A stretch of 9,845 nt of DNA from the NCBI GenBank assembly GCA_015486475.1, contig WFRO01000129.1, positions 1 to 9,845 on the forward strand. The letters are read 5' to 3'. Below the pieces are notes generated by a model. That model searched no databases. It was given only the letters and a program-made list of their open reading frames with translations, and was not told where the DNA came from. How positions within the stretch are numbered: the first letter of the stretch is position 1; each line of letters opens with the position of its first letter. This DNA is from Bacteroidales bacterium. Its GTDB lineage: Bacteria > Bacteroidota > Bacteroidia > Bacteroidales > VadinHA17. Below, one piece after another: positions 6,812 through 9,845 of the stretch. The position numbers were made by a program, and so were the translations under genes.

Positions 6812-7948
6812 TTATTCAAAGAAATTCTTCACCCGTTCAAAGAAGCTTTTGTCGTGTTTGGGTGGTTTGGGTTGGAACTCTTCCGACTGGTCCAGTTTTT
6901 CCAGGATCCTTTTCTCTTCGCGGGACAGGTTTTTGGGGATCCATACATTCACGTAGATGAGCAGGTCGCCCCTGCCATAGCCATGAATGTCAGGCAGTCC
7001 TTTTCCACGGATGCGGAGGATCTTCCCGGGTTGGGTGCCGGGGTCGATCCTGACCTTTATCTTCCCGTCGACGGAGGGTACCTCCGCGTGTGTGCCGAGG
7101 GCTGCCTGGGGGATGCTGATATAGAGGGGATAGATCAGGTTCTTGCCGTCGCGTATCAGGTCGGGGTGTTTCTCCTCTTCGATCAACACGATGAGATCGC
7201 CTTTGAGGCCGCCGCGCCGTGCTGCGTTACCGCGCGAGTTGAGTGACAGCTGCATGCCGTCCTCGACCCCTGCGGGAATGTTGATCTCGATGATCTCTTC
7301 GCCTTTCACCACGCCTTCCCCGTGACATACGGGACATTTCTCGCTGATGATACGTCCCTGGCCGTGGCAGGTGGGACAGACGGAGGTGGTCTGCATCCTG
7401 CCCAGGAAAGTGTTGGTGATGTGTGTCACCTCGCCGCGGCCGTGGCAGGTGGGGCAGGTGTGGTAAGCGCTGCCGTCTTTGGCCCCTGTGCCGTGGCAGG
7501 CCTCACAGGGGATGTCCTTGGTGATCTTTATCTTTTTCTTCGCTCCGTGGGCGATCTCCTGCAGGTTCAGCTTCACCCGGACGCGTATGTTGGAGCCACG
7601 GCTGTGCGATCCGCCACCCCGGCCGCCGCTGAAACCGCCAAAGCCAAATCCTCCGAAAATATCCCCGAAATGTTCAAAGATATCCTCGATGTTCATTCCT
7701 CCACCAAAGCCCGACGAAGCACCTCCCACACCGGCATGGCCAAAACGGTCATACCTGCTTCTTTTCTCCGGATCGCTCAGCACCTCATAAGCCTCGGCAG
7801 CTTCCTTGAACCGCTCCTCTGCCTCCGGGTCTCCCGGGTTCTTGTCGGGATGGTATTTCAGCGCCTGCTGGCGGTAAGCTTTCTTGATCTCTTCCTGGGT
7901 GGCGCTTTTGGAAACACCAAGGATAACATAATAGTCTCTTTTGGACAT
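6812..7948 (-). CDS. dnaJ: Chaperone protein DnaJ (type I J-protein)
   Basis: A 378-residue, full-length DnaJ that delivers unfolded clients to DnaK and stimulates its ATPase. The J-domain (about 1-70) has the essential HPD at 33-35. A Gly/Phe-rich linker (about 72-118) follows. The zinc-binding region has four CxxCxGxG-type repeats: CEACHGTG (148-155), CPTCHGRG (165-172), CPTCHGQG (191-198) and CPVCHGEG (205-212). The C-terminal client-binding barrels and dimerisation region (about 215-378) are complete, with the conserved GDLIVLIEEEKHP and GRGDLLIYVNVWIP. All expected zinc ligands are present. It is preceded by grpE with a 137-bp spacer that contains a clear promoter box, and followed after 27 bp by the ABC pair. 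No CIRCE element is seen. Confidence 0.98.
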   Translation of the reverse strand: MSKRDYYVILGVSKSATQEEIKKAYRQQALKYHPDKNPGDPEAEERFKEAAEAYEVLSDPEKRSRYDRFGHAGVGGASSGFGGGMNIEDIFEHFGDIFGGFGFGGFSGGRGGGSHSRGSNIRVRVKLNLQEIAHGAKKKIKITKDIPCEACHGTGAKDGSAYHTCPTCHGRGEVTHITNTFLGRMQTTSVCPTCHGQGRIISEKCPVCHGEGVVKGEEIIEINIPAGVEDGMQLSLNSRGNAARRGGLKGDLIVLIEEEKHPDLIRDGKNLIYPLYISIPQAALGTHAEVPSVDGKIKVRIDPGTQPGKILRIRGKGLPDIHGYGRGDLLIYVNVWIPKNLSREEKRILEKLDQSEEFQPKPPKHDKSFFERVKNFFE

Positions 7949-7987
7949 ACTTCAGGCAATTAGGGACAACAGGGTTCAATGAACTTG

Positions 7988-7995
7988 CAAAGATA
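7988..7995 (-). promoter_or_regulatory. Predicted Bacteroidota-type promoter for dnaJ
   Basis: On the minus strand TATCTTTG (followed by CA) is an exact match to the Bacteroidota primary-sigma -7 consensus TANNTTTG, 39 bp before the dnaJ ATG. Candidate upstream TTTG elements at 8006-8009 and 8019-8022 are not at the ideal spacing. A small inverted repeat GTTCA-A-TGAAC (7974-7984) would cover the expected transcription start. This suggests that dnaJ and the genes after it can be transcribed separately from grpE. Confidence 0.6.
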
Positions 7996-8065
7996 CCCAA
8001 TATTCCAAATATTTATTACAAATCATGTTACAGGAAGTTAAGTATCTGTGACCCCCTGTATCTGT

Positions 8066-8086
8066 CCGGGCTTGATCCCCGGGATC
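8066..8086 (-). other. Hairpin at the end of grpE, weak terminator candidate
   Basis: Overlapping inverted repeats lie at the grpE stop: GATCCC-C-GGGATC (8074-8086) and CCGGG (8066-8070) with CCCGG (8078-8082). They are mutually exclusive and no T-tract follows, so termination would be partial at best. Just downstream is a direct repeat GTATCTGT at 8042-8049 and 8058-8065 (plus-strand reading). It may attenuate readthrough from grpE into dnaJ; this is inference. Confidence 0.35.
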
Positions 8087-8658
8087 TATTCTCCCACCAC
8101 CACTTTGGCGTGACGGAGGACCTTCTCTTTCAGGTAATATCCTTTCTGCAGGACCTCCACAACTTTCCCTTTCAGGTCCTCTTCGGGTGCCGGGATCTTG
8201 GTCAGGGCATCATGCAGGTCGGGATCGAATTCCTGGTGCAATGCTTCCATCTCTGTCACGCCGTTCTGCCTGAGGAAATCCAGCAGCTTGTTGTAGATGA
8301 GGGTGATCCCTTCGATGTAGCTGGCACACTCCTCATGCTCCGGCATGGAAGCCATGGCCCTGTCGAAATCATCCACTACGGGCAGGAGTGAGAGCAGCAC
8401 CTGCTCCCCTCCGTATTTGGAGAGGTCGGCTTTTTCCTTCAGTGTCCTTTTCCTGAAATTGTCAAATTCGGCCGAGAGCCTCAGATAACGCTCGTGCAGT
8501 TCCTTGTAATCCTTTTCCAGCTCCTCGTATTTTGACTTGTAAGAGGGATGGCTTTTCTTTTCTTTTTTTTCGTGCTCTTCGCTGTGCTTATGTTCAGTAT
8601 GTTCCATGCTTTTTTTGTTCTCCTTTTCTTCCTGTGTTTCTTTCTTTTTGTCCGCCAT
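8086..8658 (-). CDS. grpE: Nucleotide-exchange factor GrpE
   Basis: A 190-residue protein that releases ADP from DnaK and works with DnaJ. Residues 1-38 are an unusually charged, Lys/Glu/His-rich leader (with EHTEHKHSEEHEKKEKK), likely disordered. A long helical coiled-coil dimerisation region follows (about 39-90), including the conserved SAEFDNFRKRTLKEK (62-76). Next come the family core PVVDDFDRA (93-101) and the C-terminal wing with EFDPDLHDALTKIP (143-156) and VVEVLQKGYYLKEKVLRHAKVVVGE at the very end. Length fits the family. The start ATG at 8656-8658 gives the usual N-terminus. It lies 191 bp after murA and 137 bp before dnaJ on the same strand. The upstream spacer carries several possible control elements (see separate entries). 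Confidence 0.97.
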   Translation of the reverse strand: MADKKKETQEEKENKKSMEHTEHKHSEEHEKKEKKSHPSYKSKYEELEKDYKELHERYLRLSAEFDNFRKRTLKEKADLSKYGGEQVLLSLLPVVDDFDRAMASMPEHEECASYIEGITLIYNKLLDFLRQNGVTEMEALHQEFDPDLHDALTKIPAPEEDLKGKVVEVLQKGYYLKEKVLRHAKVVVGE

Positions 8659-8662
8659 TGTC

Positions 8663-8683
8663 CTGAAATTTTTAAAATGTCAG
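8663..8683 (-). promoter_or_regulatory. AT-rich 21-bp near-palindrome in the grpE leader
   Basis: The 21 bases just upstream of the grpE start are self-complementary except for one mismatched pair and the centre; the ends are CTGA and TCAG and the centre is a run of A/T. It ends 4 bp before the ATG, so it could be an operator or a weak RNA hairpin over the translation start. It does not match CIRCE. Role unproven. Confidence 0.35.
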
Positions 8684-8691
8684 TGTCTTCA

Positions 8692-8708
8692 TACAAAATA
8701 CTTGCCAA
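8692..8708 (-). promoter_or_regulatory. Sigma-54-like -24/-12 sequence upstream of grpE
   Basis: The minus strand reads TTGGCAAG-TATT-TTGTA, against the sigma-54 consensus YTGGCACG-N4-TTGCW. Spacing is exact; the differences are A for C in the -24 block and T for the normally conserved C of the -12 GC. Transcription would start near 8681, about 20 bp before the grpE ATG. A plain Bacteroidota box TANNTTTG is not present here (TATTTTG is one base short). The altered -12 dinucleotide makes this a tentative call. Confidence 0.25.
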
Positions 8709-8718
8709 TCGGTCAGGG

Positions 8719-8733
8719 TTTGACAATTTGACA
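8719..8733. repeat. Tandem TTTGACA direct repeat upstream of grpE
   Basis: TTTGACA occurs twice, at 8719-8725 and 8727-8733 (TGTCAAA on the minus strand, reading toward grpE). The copies are 8 bp apart and lie immediately upstream of the sigma-54-like site and downstream of the 28-bp palindrome. It could be a protein-binding site, or chance. Confidence 0.4.
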
Positions 8734-8739
8734 GAAACT

Positions 8740-8767
8740 GTAGAGACGCCCGATCGGGCGTCTCTAC
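8740..8767. repeat. Perfect 28-bp palindrome between murA and grpE
   Basis: The half-site GTAGAGACGCCCGA is followed with no spacer by its exact reverse complement, so all 14 pairs match; the centre is CGATCG. It follows the murA 3' end on the same strand and has no T-tract. I recall GTAGAGACG...CGTCTCTAC palindromes as dispersed elements in Bacteroidota and cyanobacterial genomes, so a REP/MITE-like origin is more likely than a dedicated operator. In RNA it would form a very stable stem that could also end or protect the murA transcript. Confidence 0.85.
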
Positions 8768-8812
8768 TTCTTGCAAAGATCGCAGGGAAGCGTGAAGGTC
8801 GCAGAGCGTTCC
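8768..8812 (-). repeat. Degenerate GCG-containing repeat between palindrome and octamers
   Basis: Read on the minus strand this stretch holds loosely repeated blocks CTCTGCGAC, CTTCACGCTT, CCCTGCGATC and TTTGCAAG, about 9-10 bp each. It contains no ORF of note and fills the gap between the octamer array and the palindrome. It looks like a decayed short tandem repeat, but the similarity is weak. Confidence 0.35.
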
Positions 8813-8852
8813 TCTTATCGCCTCTTCGCTTCATCGCCTCATCGCTTTATCA
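8813..8852 (-). repeat. Octamer tandem repeat starting at the murA stop codon
   Basis: On the minus strand, from the murA stop onward, the units are TGATAAAG, CGATGAGG, CGATGAAG, CGAAGAGG and CGATAAGA: five 8-bp units with consensus CGATRARG. The first unit contains the murA TGA stop followed at once by in-frame TAA. Later TGA/TAA triplets fall in the other two frames. MurA ends with the normal family C-terminus (GAEIERI), so the array has not truncated the gene. It parallels the heptamer arrays at 2105-2190 and 2277-2314. Confidence 0.75.
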
Positions 8853-9845
8853 TATTCTCTCTATTTCCGCTCCCAGGGCATTGAGGCGTTTGTCGATGTG
8901 CTCATAGCCCCGGTCTATCTGTTCGATGTTGTGGATGGTGCTGATGCCTTCGGCCGAGAGGGCTGCTATCAGCAGGGCCACGCCGGCCCGTATGTCGGGG
9001 GAGGTCATGACGGTGCCACGCAGGGGATATTCCTTGTCGATGCCGATAACGGTGGCACGATGGGGGTCACAAAGGATGATGCGTGCGCCCATATCGATGA
9101 GCTTATCCACGAAGAAAAGGCGGCTCTCGAAGAGGCGCTGGTGGATGAGCACGCTGCCGCGGGCCTGCGTGGCCGTGACGAGGAAGACGCTCAGCAGGTC
9201 GGGAGTGAGGGCGGGCCAGATGCCATCGGCGAGGGTCATGATGGAGCCGTCGAGGAAATTCTCTATCTCATAATGTTCCTGTGCCGGGACGAGAATATCA
9301 TCCCCTTCTTTTTCGAGGGTGATCCCCAGCCGGCGGAAGGCCAGGGGGATGAGGCCCAGGTGGTCGAAGGAGACGTTGTGTATGCGCAGTGCCGAGCCTG
9401 TCATGGCCGCCATGCCTATGAAGCTGCCTGTCTCGATCATATCCGGGAGGATGGTGTGGCTGCAGCCCTGCAGGGAGGTCACTCCCTCGATGTGCAGCAG
9501 GTTGGATCCGATGCCTTCTATGCGTGCGCCCATGGTGGTGAGCATGCGGCACAGCTGTTGTATGTAAGGTTCGCAGGCGGCGTTGAAGATCGTGGTTTTC
9601 CCTTCGGCCAGCACGGCGGCCATGATCAGGTTGGCCGTGCCGGTGACCGAGGCCTCATCGAGCAGCATGTAGGTGCCGCGGAGGCCCTGTGTCTCCAGGG
9701 CAAAGGCTTGCTGTTCCTCCACATAGCGGAAGGAGGCGCCCAGCATCTCAAAGCCTTTCAGGTGGGTATCCAGACGGCGGCGGCCGATCTTGTCGCCGCC
9801 GGGGCGGGGGATAAAACCCGTGCCGGTGCGGGCCAGCAGCGGGCC
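8850..9845 (-). CDS. murA: UDP-N-acetylglucosamine 1-carboxyvinyltransferase MurA, 5' end missing
   Basis: This fragment of 331 residues is most of MurA, the cytoplasmic enzyme that transfers enolpyruvate from PEP to UDP-GlcNAc, the first committed step of peptidoglycan synthesis. The frame is open to the window edge and begins GPLLARTGTGFIPRPGGDKIGRRRLDTHLKG when read in from 9845 (ATG at 9744-9746 is internal). About 100 N-terminal residues lie outside. Further family segments are GTANLIMAAVLAEGKTTIFNAACEP, LPDMIETGSF, the LTPDLLSVF block that matches the catalytic-Asp region of E. coli MurA, TSPDIRAG, and the C-terminal HIDKRLNALGAEIERI. The position of the PEP-binding Cys of E. coli (Cys115 in PGGCTIG) is Asp (codon 9792-9794). 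Enzymes with this change are active and insensitive to fosfomycin in Mycobacterium and Chlamydia. The EPSP-synthase-like AroA family was considered, but the PGG and IDRGYEHI motifs decide for MurA. Confidence 0.95.
   Translation of the reverse strand, partial: GPLLARTGTGFIPRPGGDKIGRRRLDTHLKGFEMLGASFRYVEEQQAFALETQGLRGTYMLLDEASVTGTANLIMAAVLAEGKTTIFNAACEPYIQQLCRMLTTMGARIEGIGSNLLHIEGVTSLQGCSHTILPDMIETGSFIGMAAMTGSALRIHNVSFDHLGLIPLAFRRLGITLEKEGDDILVPAQEHYEIENFLDGSIMTLADGIWPALTPDLLSVFLVTATQARGSVLIHQRLFESRLFFVDKLIDMGARIILCDPHRATVIGIDKEYPLRGTVMTSPDIRAGVALLIAALSAEGISTIHNIEQIDRGYEHIDKRLNALGAEIERI

Noticed and set aside
8720..8733. Two TTGACA motifs as -35 boxes of a + strand promoter
   Set aside because: No matching -10 sequence and no + strand gene follow; Bacteroidota primary sigma also does not use TTGACA/TATAAT.
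8659..8739. A CIRCE/HrcA operator before grpE
   Set aside because: The CIRCE consensus TTAGCACTC-N9-GAGTGCTAA is absent; the palindrome present is AT-rich and unrelated.

Overview
The window looks like a chromosomal core region of a Bacteroidota member, probably Bacteroidales, with fairly GC-rich coding DNA. Four things point there: a tricorn-type S41 protease of the Bacteroidota kind, a grpE-dnaJ pair, a perfect Bacteroidota-type -7 promoter box (TATCTTTG) before dnaJ, and gene starts without strong Shine-Dalgarno sequences. No tRNA, rRNA, CRISPR array, transposase or phage gene is visible. Species-level placement cannot be made from the sequence alone.

Layout. On the + strand, positions 1-2117 hold the 3' two-thirds of a tricorn-like S41 peptidase gene, cut by the left edge. 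It converges on a long minus-strand series. Read in the direction of transcription, right to left, that series is murA (cut by the right edge), grpE, dnaJ, an ABC-2 export pair of the NatA/NatB type (ATPase then permease), a Ppx/GppA phosphatase, and an NtrC-family response regulator. From dnaJ to the response regulator the gaps are only 27, 7, 34 and 4 bp, so these five genes probably form one transcription unit. grpE (137 bp before dnaJ) and murA (191 bp before grpE) are separated by spacers with promoter-like and repeat elements.

How the genes fit together. GrpE and DnaJ are the nucleotide-exchange factor and J-protein of the DnaK chaperone cycle. The ABC pair exports an unknown substrate. 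Ppx/GppA acts on polyphosphate or pppGpp. The response regulator senses an unidentified signal, and its kinase is not in the window. A general stress or envelope-homeostasis theme is plausible but is inference. MurA starts peptidoglycan precursor synthesis.

Most notable points. (1) MurA has Asp where fosfomycin-sensitive enzymes have the reactive Cys (PGGDKIG). (2) The NtrC-type regulator has no C-terminal DNA-binding domain and carries GSFTSA in place of the GAFTGA sigma-54 contact loop. (3) Both intergenic regions that follow a gene end consist of short tandem repeats that begin at the stop codon: heptamers after the S41 and response-regulator genes, in mirror orientation, and octamers after murA. 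Because the periods are not multiples of three, each array places stop codons in all three forward frames. (4) Between the heptamer arrays lies a five-tract G-quadruplex-type motif. (5) A perfect 28-bp palindrome lies between murA and grpE. I found no new defence or mobile system; the unexplained signal is in the intergenic repeats and the atypical regulator.
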